From: Azorinus chamasolen
Lineage: Eukaryota > Mollusca > Bivalvia > Cardiida > Solecurtidae
Reading direction: 5' to 3'
NCBI GenBank assembly: GCA_963576725.1
Contig: OY755243.1
Coordinates: 38,921,243-38,985,242 of the forward strand
DNA: 64,000 nt
Shown here: positions 42,706 to 54,457 of the stretch, one piece after another
Layout of the letters: the number at the start of each line of letters is the position of its first letter
Numbering within the stretch: the stretch's first letter is position 1
Position numbers and translations under genes: made by a program
The notes under the pieces: model-generated
Told to the model about the DNA's origin: nothing
What the model saw: the letters and a program-made list of their open reading frames with translations, nothing else
Database searches by the model: none

Positions 42706-44904
42706 CAATTCAATTCAATTGTTTATCGCATATTCAGGCCTCCGACCTATACACAAATTACATATGCTAACGCAAACATACAGTAATATTGTAGAGATGT
42801 AATGACAAAGAGCAAAAGCAAAAATTAGTCTAAAATTCAAACTGTAGAACAGTCATACTCACTACACATACATATGTACATACACATATACATATACATA
42901 CACACATATATGCGCGTACTTATATATTCAACATGTGTATCTACATGTATGTCCATACACAAATACATTTATATACCATCACATAATTATATATACTCGA
43001 CCAATGCATGCATACACATGTATGTCCGTACACATACATACGTATACAAGCATATACAAACACATACGTACATACATAATACATGTGTACATGCAAACGT
43101 TAAACATTTCAAAGCCTCAGTACGTATCCAACTTATATGACAATTCTGCAGATATAGTGATGAACTGTTTCAGGTTTAATGAATCATTTTCACGGTATAC
43201 TATCCTCCTAAATTAGTCACAGACAGGTAATAATGATGATATTTCATTGATCTTTGGTTTTACCATTACCCATAGGAATTTTAAACCCTTCCATATAACA
43301 ACTCAGCTCTTGCTTCAAATGCATAATACAAATACATCGCAAGATTTCGTATAATGGTATCATTTGAAGATGACATTAGTCTACAGAACTTTTCATAATT
43401 TGCATTTGTTACAAATATTTCTTTTATATATTTCAATCGGATGCCGCTGTTTAAAGGACAAATTAAAACAAAGTGGTATTCTTCCTCCAGGAAGCATTCA
43501 CAGTATACACAATGTCTGTCTTCTAAAAGAATATTATGGTGTCTACCTCTTTCGATAATTAAATTATGACATTAGAATTTGAAGGAAGCCAAATATTTCA
43601 TGAATTTATGTATATCTATGTCGCTAATATATGGTTCTTTTGCGAATGTAAGTTTAAAATCTTTATAAGTGCACAGTTTCCTACTATTTACACAGGCAGA
43701 ACGCCATTCCTGCAGGTATTGGTCCTTCAGTCTCTCTTCATAACGTAAGATAAATATTTGCTCATTTGGTACGGCTTGAGCTTCCCAAACATATCCAAAT
43801 CCAATCCTGTACAAATGGTTCCTTAAATCAGTGACCCAGTTTGTATAACCACTTGCATCATAGCGTTTTAACATTGTGTAACATAACTTTGGGAACCTAT
43901 GTCCTGGCAGTTTGAGCAATCTTAGCCAATATTTTACAGTTCTTTTTTATGCATAAATAGCTAATGTAATGCCGAGATCGCCCATTATGGCATTGTTACA
44001 AGCTGAGTCATTCACATTTAGCAGTCTTTTACAAGCATGTATTTGTACACTTTCAATAGATCTAATTTGTTTTAATCCCCATATATCTTGGCCATACAAT
44101 AATATGGCACTGACTTTTGAATCAAAAACTTTAAAAAATGTTTGAACAGGCAAACTCAGAAAAAGAAGAAAAGAGCTGCGCGAGTACTTTCTTTGCTTTT
44201 ATGGCCATTGCATCAGCCATTTTATATAATGATAACCTGTTCGTAAAATATACACCTACATAGGTAAAACCATTACCAGTATCTACGGGCTTATCATCAT
44301 AAAGTCCATTTTTCACGTTCAGATAATTTACCACCTCTTTTAAAAACTAGTATCTTTGTCTTATCAATATTAACAGTAAGTTTGTTCAAATCACAAAATG
44401 TTTTCAGTACATGTAATTGGTGCTGCAACCCAAATATTGTGTCAGATATCATTCCAATGCAATGTCATCTGCAAGCATTAAAATGAATATTGCTATTATA
44501 TCAGGAAAGAGTTGCACCCCTCTTACATTTTGAGTCTCCAAAAAACCTTGTAATTCATTCATATAGAGGGCAAGTAATATCGGACTTAACTTGCATCCCT
44601 GTCTCAAGCCTATCGGACATGAGAATGACTGTGATAATACATTATCACATCTAACACAAGCTTTTACATAACTATATATTGAAACAATAGCTTTATACAG
44701 TCTTCCTTTTAAACAATCTTTACGTGATATTTCATACAGAATAGTTCAGAATAGAGTCAAACGCCTTTTGAAAATCAACTAACGCAACATATAGAAATTT
44801 TCCCTTCAAAGACAAATATTTACAATAGAGTATAGGATGAATGCATTGTCTATAGTCGAATACCCAACTCTAAATCCGGCTTGTGACTCTGCAATCTTCC
44901 TGTA
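42704..44904 (-). mobile_element. LINE, block 4 of 4: RT centre to 3' tail
   Basis: The reverse complement encodes ESQAGFRVGYSTIDNAF (about 44850-44900), then the catalytic LADDIAL (about 44460-44480) and thumb-type sequence (44131-44334), with the C-terminal zinc knuckle CVYCEC near 43495-43520. The tail is AATAAAC-like with three ATTGAA units at 42706-42725. Several frame breaks and stops. The break at 44904 falls in the middle of the RT domain and continues in block 3 at about 49890. Confidence 0.85.
42860..43090. repeat. (CATA)n/(CACATA)n microsatellite inside the LINE 3' region
   Basis: CATACACATATACATATACA-type sequence. ORFs in it are low-complexity artefacts. Confidence 0.9.
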
Positions 44905-45612
44905 AATGGAAAAGTAGTAAAGTCAAGCAGGCAAAGCCACATGCAAGACGCAACCACCACCAAAACACCGATAGACAGCATGACACACACACACACACAA
45001 CCACACACCCAAACGCACACACACACACACGAAATTAACACAGAAAACACCAAAAGACACACAAGAACCAGGGACAAACGTTCCACACATGAACAAATCA
45101 GAAGCACAAAGACGCAAGGCAAACATAAGGAAGGGTGACAAAGAGAGTACCGCCTTGGCACGGTCAGTAGCAAAAACACCACTGGGGGTTTAAACCGGTT
45201 TACGGACGTCCTAACCTCACACTTCTCTCAAAGTCACCCTAGCTTTACAAATATTGTAAATAAAGGTATCCCCGCTGGACTTACCCACAACATAGACGAA
45301 GGTGAACACAGGACAACATGTAAAACATAGCATAATAACTGTGACAATCCGTCAAATATGTACTCAATGACTTTGCTGAAGTCAGAGCACCTGCAGGTAA
45401 GCCGTTAAGGGCACGACAGGGAAAAAGTAATACATGAGTCTGGTAAGCTCATCCTGTATCCAAGTTTAAGAGTATACCATAATAGAGTACTACCCTCGGC
45501 CTGTCATCGCGCAAGCAAAGAGGGAAGCGTAGCTACCGACTGTAAAAGGGTCAATAACCAAACATGCAGTGCGTTGCAATATAATAGGATCATAACCTTT
45601 CTTTTTAAATGT
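44905..45612 (-). mobile_element. Penelope-like element type B, 3' segment
   Basis: Minus-strand reading: the end of the RT (YDPIILQRTACLVIDPFTV at about 45540-45600), then a 3' UTR, the conserved core GTAAACCGGTTTAAACCCCC with its hairpin, a (GT)n run, and the terminus GACTTTACTACTTTTCC at 44909. A nearly identical 3' segment is at 61087-61617 and a shorter one at 50512-50912. Together with 46378-46770 and 48773-49885 it makes one interrupted element. Confidence 0.8.
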
Positions 45613-46377
45613 TTAATGCGGGTGTGGTCTCGGGGTGCTTTTGCGGCACGGTATTTCACATCCTGAATTTTATGGTGATGTGATTTACAGACTTCGTAAA
45701 ATTATTGGACATACCCGTTTTCTCACTTTGTTCATCAAATATATAAATAAAATATATAAAAGGTATATGATCCTGTATTACTACAACATACTGCATGTTT
45801 GGTTGTGAACCCTTTTACAGTTGGCAATCACGCTGGCCTCTTTGCATGTACGCCGACAAGAAGGGTTTGGTACTCTATGAAGGCGACCTCTTAAATCCAG
45901 AAATGGAAGGAGGGCGTCGGATATCTGTACTATTTCATTTTTGTCGTACCCTTTGTTGCTTTTCTACAGTTACTCTGTTTGCAGCTCAATCATTGAGTAC
46001 ACTAGCGATAGGTGGATACAGTATGTTCAATTAAATGTTTTTGTTATACATGTACTTTACCACTGTATTTGCTGTCGCGGTTGTTGTAGATTAGTCGGAG
46101 AGGGGATACGTTTATTTACACTGTTTGTCTTTTAGGATGGGGATGGAATAAGGGTGAGGTTGGGCGCCCATAAACCGGTTTAAACCCCCAGTGACTTTTG
46201 TCACTGACCGTTCCAAGGCGGTACTTCCATCTTCCTCCTATTGTATGTTTGTTTTGTCTTTGTGCGTCTCTTGTTGTTTTTTCTACCTATGTACATTTGC
46301 TGTTTCCTTGTGTTGCTGTTCGGGCGAGTGTTTGTTCTGTATGTGGTGTCTCCTGCATGACTCATTTTTGTACTTTT
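45613..46377 (+). mobile_element. Penelope-like element type A, copy 1 (5'-truncated)
   Basis: It starts within the RT (CGGTATTTCACATCCTGAATTT), runs through the RT C-terminus and 3' UTR, the core GGGCGCCCATAAACCGG and its hairpin, to the terminus CATTTTTGTACTTTTA. It interrupts type B coding sequence: the type B frame stops at 46378 and resumes at 45612 on the minus strand. Confidence 0.8.
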
Positions 46378-46770
46378 ATAAACAAATCATGAAAATGGAT
46401 ATGACCCCGAATTTTCCTAAGTTTGTAGATAACATCCCCATAAAATTCTGGTTGAGAAATGCCTTGTCGCAGTAACGTCCGTAGATTGCAATCATATTTA
46501 CTAATGAGAGGTAAATTTCGATAATAAAATTTAGAAAAAGTTTTCCGAAGTTTGTGATACCTGTAACCTTGCTTAAGAAGTTTATCAGTTATAACTAAAT
46601 TACGTCTGTTAAAATCTTCAAGCAAAGAACAGGCTCGGGCAAACCTAATAAGTTGAGAAATATAAACCCCATAAGATGTAGAACGTGGCACATCCCCATC
46701 TAAAAAAGGATAATTAACAATTTTAAAATTAAAATCTTCTCTTTTATCGTATACTTTGGACGAAACTTTA
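46378..46770 (-). mobile_element. Penelope-like type B, RT segment between two type A insertions
   Basis: The minus strand encodes VYDKREDFNFKIVN, PFLDGDVPRSTSYGVYI and EFYGDVIYKLRK, the C-terminal half of the RT. It follows on directly from the residues at the end of 48773-49885 (NLSITN) and precedes 45612. Confidence 0.8.
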
Positions 46771-48772
46771 TAATGTGATTATTATTTGACGATTACATTA
46801 TATCGATGTCTTGAAGCAGGAAATTATTAATACCAAGTCATACATTTCAGTAACCACTGACGAAAAGACCATAATTTCAGACCATGTCAAAAAGTGTGAA
46901 CAATTTGGAACCGATATTAAAATTACACAACATAAACTTCCTACAATGTATTGGTTACCAAAACTACATAAAAAACATATAAAGCGCGTTTCATTGCAAA
47001 TTCTAGTTCATGTACAACTACTAAATTGTGTATACTTTTGAATTCTTGTTTAACGAAGGTAAAGGAACATGTAAAATTCTACTGTGATAAGACTTATGAA
47101 AATTCTGGAATAAATCTCTTCTGGTCTATTAAGAACTCTTCAGAAGTCTTAAACAAACTTAAGAACAAAAGGTATCTTGCATCCACTGTAAGCACGTACG
47201 ATTTTTCTACTCTGTACACAAGTCTTCCTCATATTTTAATTAAGGATACGCTTACTAACTTAATCCACAAAGTATTTGCACGGGAAAAAAACATCATTCT
47301 TGGCATGTAATGCTGAAAAAGCTTTCTTTACTGACGAGCAAATGAAATATTACACCAATTGGACTTGCTCAGAAGTTTGCGAAGCACTTACCTTTCTTTT
47401 GGATAACATATTTGTACGTTATGGGAATGCTATATACCGTCAGGTAATTGGTATTCCTATGGGTACGAATTGTGCACCACTTGTCGCAGATTTGTTTTTG
47501 TACTGCTATGAGAGAGATTTCATGTTGCGTTTGAATCCTCAATCACAAGAAGATGTTATAAAAGACTTCAATGAAACTTGTCGATATTTGGATGATATTT
47601 TTAACTTAGATAACCCTTTCTTTGATGCTCTGATTCCTACAATTTATCCTAAAGAACTCAAATTGAATAAAGCTAACCCGTCCGACAATTATGCAGCGTT
47701 TCTTGATCTAGACCTTAAAATTAATAATGGAATGATTTCTTCTAAAATATATGACAAAAGAGATGATTTTGATTTTAATATTGTAAATGTTCCTCATCTT
47801 GACGGGGATGTTCCCCGTGCTCCATCTTACGGGGTTTATATATCTCAACTTATTCGTTTTGCTAGAGCTTGTTCATCTATTGACGATTTTAACAGTCGAA
47901 ATCTCATTTTAACTGAAAAGCTGCTTAAGCAAGGATATAGATACCAAAAACTAAGAAAAACGTTTTCTAAATTTTACTATCGAAATCTCTCGCTTATTGG
48001 CAAGTACCAATGTAATCTCAAGGTGCTTCTGCGATACGGTATTTCACATCCTGAATTTTATGGTGATGTGATTTACAAACTTCGTAAAATTATTGGACAT
48101 ACCCATTTTCTCACTTTGTTCATCAAATGTGTTAAACAATTCATTAAAAAGGGATATGATCCTGTAGTACTACAACATACTGCATGTTTGGTTGTGAACC
48201 CTTTTACAGTTGGCAATCACGCTGGCCTCTTTGCATGTACGCCGACAAGAAAGGTTTAGTACTCTATGAAGGCGACCTCTTCAATCCAGAAATGGAAGGA
48301 GAACGTCGGATATCTGTACTATTTCATTTTTGTCGTACTCTTTATTACTTTTCTACAGTTACTCTGTTTGCAGCTCAATCATTGAGTACACTAGCGATAG
48401 GTGGATACAGTATGTTCAATTAAATGTTTTTTCGTTATACATGCACTTTACCATTGTATTTGCCGTCGCGGTTGTTGTAGATTAGTTGGAGAGGGGATAC
48501 GTTTATTTACACTGTTTGTCTTTTAGGGTGGGGATGGAATAAGAGTGAGGTTGGGCGCCCATAAACCGGTTTAACCCCCCAGTGACTTTTGTCACTGACC
48601 GTTCCAAGGCGGTACTTCCATCTTCCTCCTATTGTATGTTTGTTTTGTCTTTGTGTGTCTCTTGTTGTTTTTTCTACTTATGTACATTTGCTGTTTCCTT
48701 GTGTTGCTGTTCGGGCGTGTGTTTGTTCTGTATGTGGTGTTTCCTGCATGACTCATTTTTGTACTTTTATCA
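46771..48772 (+). mobile_element. Penelope-like element type A, copy 2 (best preserved)
   Basis: It begins near the RT N-terminus (5'-truncated) and reads through the RT, the 3' UTR, the core GGGCGCCCATAAACCGG, hairpin and terminus TTTTTGTACTTTTA. It is flanked on both sides by type B RT coding sequence that joins up if this copy is removed. Confidence 0.85.
46811..48259 (+). pseudogene. Reverse transcriptase of Penelope-like type, near complete
   Basis: The N-terminal part has LPTMYWLPKLHKKH (the LPKLHK signature of the family), then FSTLYTSLPH, a frame change near 47276-47310, FLLDNIFVRYG, the GIPMGTNCAPLVADLFLYCY block and the catalytic YLDDIF, then LDGDVPRAPSYGVYISQL and a C-terminal domain ending FACTPTRKV. 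No GIY-YIG endonuclease is seen in this window, so it may be an endonuclease-less relative. It would copy its RNA into new sites. One frameshift and an in-frame stop near the start make this copy inactive. Confidence 0.8.
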
Positions 48773-49885
48773 TTTGTAATTGAAAGATTCAAATCTAAAA
48801 ATGAAGCATTAATGTCAGATTGATTAGCTTTGTTTAAAGACAGTTCTTTTGGGTAAATTGAAGAAACCATAGTATCAAAATAAGGATTATCTAAATTCAA
48901 AATATCGTCTAAATACCTTGAAGTTTTATTAAAAGCATTAACAATATCGGTCTGTGTATCAGGTTTTAAGCTAAGCATAAAATCCCTCTGGTAGCAATAC
49001 AAAACAAATCTGCAACAAGAGGGGCACAATTTGTACCCATGGGTATACCAACAACTTAACGATATATGGTATCCCCATAACGCACAAATATATTATCTAA
49101 CAGAAAGGTAAGAGATCTACAAACATCAAGGCAAGTCCACATTGTGTAATGTTCAACTTCTGAATTCGAAAAGAATGAACGTTGAACATTACAAGCTATG
49201 AACATTTTGTTTTCTCTGGCAAAGATTTTTTCTATTAATTTAATAAGTTTATCCTTTATAAGATGGTGAGGTAGAGTAGTATAGAGTGTAGAGAAATCAT
49301 AAGAGCTCAGTTAAGAAATGTTAAACTGTTCATTTTCAAGTTTTGTTAAAACATCATTTGAATTTTTTATGGACCAAAAAACACTAATACCAGAATTTTC
49401 ATATATTTTATCACAGTAGCGTTTTACATGTTCTTTGATCGTAGTAAGACAGGACGTCAAAAGTATAGATAATTTAGTAGTGGTACAACAGCTAGAGTTG
49501 GCAATAAAACGCGCCTTATAAGGGTTTTTATGTAGTTTCGGAATCCAGTACAAAGTAGAAAGTTTATGTTGTTTTATGATAGGACCAGACTTAAAATTAT
49601 TGCACATTTTTACATGTTCCGAGACTATATCTTTTCAGGTGTTTGAACTGTTATATAAGTTTTTGAATCAGTTAGCTCCTTCTTTAAAACATCAACATAA
49701 TACAATCTTCAAATAATGATTACATTGTTTGATGCCTTGTCAGCAGGAACAAGAACATAATCTGAATGAAAATTAGAAATGTTTTTCTTCAAGTAGCGAA
49801 ATGTAACTCTAGGTCGAGGTGGTAAAAGATGGTAATTTGATTTGTAAAAAGTTATTCGCGTAAAAAGCCTCTGAATAGAACGTTA
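48773..49885 (-). mobile_element. Penelope-like type B, N-terminal RT segment
   Basis: The minus strand encodes SDYVLVPADKASNNV (about 49710-49760), LSTLYWIPKLHKNP, CDKIYENSGISVFWSI and RYLDDILNLDNPYFD, with frame breaks. The lower end (48773) abuts the type A copy and continues at 46770. The upper end (about 49885) abuts LINE block 3. Confidence 0.8.
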
Positions 49886-50282
49886 CCCTTTTTTGTTAAT
49901 ATAGCAATGTACAACTTGCTAAAAACCTCTAACAACGCTATACCCCTGTAATTTCCAGGGTTATTCCTGTTTCCCTTCTTATAAACAGGTATTAAAACTG
50001 ATTGAGACCACCTTGAAGGGAATTCGCCATTTCTGAAAAGGCGATTGAAAAATGTTCTCATGTAAGGCAACAAAATATTACAACCATAAACAAAATGTTG
50101 CAGTAAAATATTTCCTGATGACGCTGTATTGCATTTCAACTCCTTAATACTCGCAATGATCTCATCGTTCGAGATAGGAGAATTAAAAATAAGTTCCTCA
50201 ATTTCATCAAAGTTAGCATCAACTTCGTCATCATTACGATCATGTTCATTGTAATAATTTCTGCCACCAGTATCACCACCAA

Positions 50283-50343
<61 letters not shown>

Positions 50344-50511
50344 TTTCTCGTCGTCGTCGTCATCGTCTTCATTACCCTCGTCATCACCAATGTCTCCAAC
50401 ATCATCATCATCACCATCATCACCAGGATCAACAGTTATTTCATTTACGATAATAGTACAAGAAAATCATTGATGCAAAGCATCAAAAGGCGCGTATTAC
50501 TGAATAATACT
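49886..50511 (-). mobile_element. LINE, block 3 of 4: acidic linker and RT start
   Basis: The minus strand encodes an Asp-rich linker (50200-50440), then SNDEIIASIKELKCN and the RT entry WSQSVLIPVYKKGNRNNPGN with YRGIALLEVFSKLY. The RT continues in block 4 after the Penelope-like insertion. Confidence 0.85.
50280..50345. repeat. (CAT)n microsatellite encoding poly-Asp in the LINE frame
   Basis: About 21 CAT/ATC triplets. On the minus strand they read GAT in the same frame as the flanking LINE protein, giving a run of aspartates inside an already Asp-rich linker. Confidence 0.85.
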
Positions 50512-50912
50512 GAATGGAAAAGTAGTAAAGTCAAGCAGGCACAGCCACATGCAAGACGCAACCACCACCAAAACACCGATAGACAGCATGACACACACAC
50601 ACACAACCACACACCCAAACGCACACACACACACACACACGAAATTAACACAGAAAACACCAAAAGACACACAAGAAACAGGGACAAACGTTCCACAACA
50701 TGAACAAACCACAAGCACAAAGACACAAGGCAAACAAAAGGAAGGGTGACAAAGAGAGTACCGCCTTGGCACGGTCAGCAGCAAAAACACCACTGGGGGT
50801 TTAAACCGGTTTACGGACGTCCTAACCTCACACTTCTCTCAAAGTAACCCTAGCTTTACAAATATTGTTAATAAAGGTATCCCCGCTGGACTTACCCACA
50901 ACATAGACGACG
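50512..50912 (-). mobile_element. Penelope-like type B, 3' fragment
   Basis: Terminus GACTTTACTACTTTTCC, (GT)n run, core AAACCGGTTTAAACCCCC and upstream CCAGCGGGGATACC. It ends at about 50912. Nearly identical to 44909-45300 and 61087-61500. Confidence 0.85.
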
Positions 50913-52283
50913 GTCTATTTTACATGTATATAATATTTAAGGAATGTCAACAAATGTCTAAATGTTTTAGATCTACTCGTTAGTAACGCAACAACAGATT
51001 CTTCAGTTTCGTCACAAAGGACCTTTGAAACGGCAGCCATTTTAGTCGGGTGGCCCTTGTTATACAATAACCATTTCAGTCTTACACTGGACCCCTTATC
51101 CCCTTTCAGGTTAAATATACATGTAAGAAATTATGACATCGTGAATATTTATCAGTCCATTTCTATAATGGCATAAGCACACATATATCCCTTTTCTAAT
51201 CTGAACAATTTCTTAAAAGTACAAAAATGAGTCATGCAGGAAATACCACATACAGAACAAACACTCGCCCGAACAGCAACACAAGGAAACAGCAAATGTA
51301 CATGGGTAGAAAAAACAACAAGAGACGCACAAAGACAAAACAAACATTCAATAGGAGGAAGATGGAAGTACCGCCTTGGAACGGTCAGTGACAAAAGTCA
51401 CCGGGGGTTTAAACCGGTTTATGGGCGCCCAACCTCACCCTTATTCCATCCCCATCCTAAAAGACAAACAGTGTAAATAAATCTTAAGTTCAAAGCTTAT
51501 TGCAGGCCTAAAGTAATGCTGAAAACTCCTGTAGATATTTTAGACACGATAGTATTTTTTTCATAACAACTACGTACTGTATATAATCCAATTCGAGATA
51601 TCAGCTGTATGTCTAAATAAAATGCCAAAGAGTATCATATGTAACTGTAGCATTGACACTTTGAATCTAGAGTAACTGGCCATCTCATCAAGATACAAAT
51701 TGCCTGACGTACAGTTTTTTTTATGTAAGTGACATTATGACGATAAATTAGTGGCGTTTTCATAATGAAATTTGAAAACTGGAAGCTTTCAACATGGCAG
51801 AAACTTTTGCATCAGATCTATATTAGTTCATAAGTAAACAGGGCAGATTCAGTAGGAGCCATCTATATTGAGTCTACTCTAGGTTTACCCAGTTTGCAAA
51901 GATGTATCTATGAAGTAAAAGATTATGCCTGGGTCATAAATTATGCTCTAGCATAAAATAGGTGTATATATTAATTAAAACATTAATGATTACATATTAT
52001 TAATAAACCGCAGTTCTACATTCAATTACATTACTTAAGAGCACATTTCGCGGGATTTAGTACTGTGACGAAAGCAGCAAGTAATCCGTTTTCCCGGTAA
52101 AGGTCATCAATATAATAATGATGTGTTCATATACTCAGGCTTACATCATTATATTTATGCCAAATATATTTAAAATATATATTCATATCATTTATGATAA
52201 CTAATCAGTAGCCGTTATTAATTTTAATCCTCCTTTCGCCTGCTTTGGCCTCATTTCGACAAATATCCGCCTTCCGTGATTAG
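50913..52283. other. Intervening DNA with one short type A fragment, no gene
   Basis: Apart from the type A 3' fragment (51215-51475) and a palindromic MITE-like stretch (51826-51920), nothing is recognised. Confidence 0.5.
51215..51475 (-). mobile_element. Penelope-like type A, 3' fragment
   Basis: Minus-strand reading ends with CATTTTTGTACTTTTA. The core GGGCGCCCATAAACCGG, and a hairpin with one A-to-G change in the 5' arm, are present. Confidence 0.85.
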
Positions 52284-53223
52284 CTTGTTCATCTATTGAC
52301 GATTTTAACAGTCGAAATCTCATTTTAACTGAAAAACTGCTTAAGCAAGGATATAGATACATAAACTTAGAAAAACTTTCTCTAAATTTTACTATCGAAA
52401 TCTCTCGCTTATTGGCAAGTACAAATGTAATCTCAAGGTGCTTCTGCGATACGGTATTTCACATCCTGAATTTTATGGTGATGTGATTTACAAACTTCGT
52501 AAACATATTGGACATACCCATTTTCTCACTTTGTTCATCAAATGTATAAAACAATTCATTAAAAAGGGATATGATCCTGTAGTACTACAACATACTGCAT
52601 GTTTGGTTGTGAACCCTTTTACAGCTGGCCTCTTTGCATGTACGCCGACAAAAAAGGTTTAGAGTGTTTGTTCTGTATGTGGTGTTTCCCGCATGACTCA
52701 TTTTTGTACTTTTAGTACTCTATGAAGACGACCTCTTAAATCCAGAAATGGAAGGAGAACGTCGGATATCTGTACTATTTCATTTTTGTCGTACCCTTTA
52801 TTACTTTTCTACAGTTACTCTGTTTGCAGCTCAATCATTGAGTACACTAGCGATAGGTGGATACAGTATGTTCACTTAAATGTTTTTTCGTTATACATGC
52901 ACTTTACCACTGTATTTGCTGTCGCGGTTGTTGTAGATTAGTCGGAGAGGGGATACGTTTATTTACACTGTTTGTCTTTTAGGACGGGGATGGAACAAGT
53001 GTGAGGTTGGGCGCCCATAAACCGGTTTAACCCCCAGTGACTTTTGTCACTGACCGTTCCAAGGCGGTACTTCCATCTTCCTCCTATTGTATGTTTGTTT
53101 TGTCTTTGTGCGTCTCTTGTTGTTTTTTCTACTTATGTACATTTGCTGTTTCCTTGTGTTGCTGTTCGGGCGAGTGTTTGTTCTGTATGTGGTGTTTCCT
53201 GCAGGACTCATTTTTGTACTTTT
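52284..53223 (+). mobile_element. Penelope-like type A, copy 3 (5'-truncated, with micro-insertion)
   Basis: It starts at AGCTTGTTCATCTATTGACG (the RT about two-thirds along) and reads through the RT C-terminus, 3' UTR, core and terminus TTTTTGTACTTTTAG. Positions 52663-52713 hold an extra 51-bp piece identical in type to the element's own 3' terminus. Confidence 0.85.
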
Positions 53224-53499
53224 AGTCATACTCGGTTTCGCAACATCTTTGATATTTCCTCGGTGGTTATCGTTAATGATCTTGCCGTTGCGGTATTACA
53301 TTTTGTATTAGCCCCGACCATAGGAGAAATAATTTTCTAATATTTTCATTTCCAAAATACAAACAAGCATACAGTGGAAACAGATCAGTCGACCTGTTTC
53401 CAACTATATAGAATGTATTATTCCAAGCATACTGTTTTTACACTCACGAACCACGAATTACAGTTCCACCGTATTCTCACAAGTATTGATAAATCAGCC

Positions 53500-53879
53500 C
53501 TCCTACCAGTGAAATTCCACCGAGAGAGTTCCATATAGACGCATTAAGTCCCCGCGCCAATCAACGTTTTCATTCAAGCCACCCTGTCTATCACTATATC
53601 CATCTGTCGATGCAAACAATAACCGAAAATGTTCAAACCATTCAGTTATCGTTATGTGATTTTGTCCCTTTTGTCTTTTACTCAATTGTTTTACTTCTTT
53701 CCAGAATGATTTAGAATTTCGTAGCGAACTTTCAAGTCTATTTATCATATCTTTTTCACATTCGAGTTTCTTTTTCTTGCAGATCTTTTTATATTCATTC
53801 TTATCGCTCATGTAAGTATGGAGGTCATTTTCATTGCGAGTAATTCTGAATTGCTTCAGACTCTCACGAGCCTTTACTT
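53500..53879 (-). mobile_element. LINE, block 2 of 4: linker between endonuclease and RT
   Basis: The minus strand encodes SLRNSKSFWKEVKQLSKRQ and ITITEWFEHFRLLF, typical of the region before the RT in LINE ORF2. It is separated from block 1 by the 53880-54457 repeat. Confidence 0.8.
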
Positions 53880-54457
53880 TTTATGCCCCCATTGACGATA
53901 GTCAGGGGGCATATTGTTTTTGCCGTCTGTTTGTCTGTCTGTTTGTCTGTTTGTCAGTAACTTTAACATTGGTCATAACTTTTAAGCCACTACAGATAGA
54001 GACATGATATTTGGCATGTCATAAAGCCTCACATTTTGAGCGGTGACATGTCAAGGTCAAGGTCATCCTTCAAGGTCAGAGGTCAAATATATGGGTCAAA
54101 TCACCGTCTTTAACATTGGTTATAACTTTTGGACCAGTAGAGATAGAGACTTGATATTTGGCATGCTTATGTATCTCATGAGGCTGCACATATTGAGCAG
54201 TGAGATGTCAAGGTCAAGGTCATCCTTCAGGGTCAAAGGTCAAAGTAACTGTTTCTTTGTCTATAACTTTAACGCAACCTTAACATTGGTCTTAACGTTT
54301 GAGCCAGTGCAGACAGGGACTTGATATTTGGCATGCATAATTATGTATATCATAAAACCGCACATTTTGAGGGGTGACATGTCAAGGTCAAGGTCATCCT
54401 TCAAGGTCATAGGTCAAATATATGAGGGGGCATAGTGTTTCACAAACACATCTTGTT
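53880..54457. mobile_element. GGGGGCAT-ended mollusc repeat with ~145-bp units
   Basis: Inverted ends TTATGCCCCCATTGACG and GAGGGGGCATAGTG ... CACATCTTGTT. The inside has three to four units with TTAACATTGGT, AGAGACTTGATATTTGGCAT and TGTCAAGGTCAAGGTCATCC. Non-coding. Inserted in the LINE. Confidence 0.8.

Noticed and set aside
46180..46230. Hammerhead ribozyme in the Penelope-like 3' unit
   Set aside because: Known for this class, but the core CUGAUGA and GAAA boxes are not present; only a simple hairpin is seen.
46190..46392. Cys-rich short ORFs repeated at several sites (also 48582, 53037, 56453)
   Set aside because: Frames of the non-coding 3' units of the RT elements; they recur only because the unit recurs.
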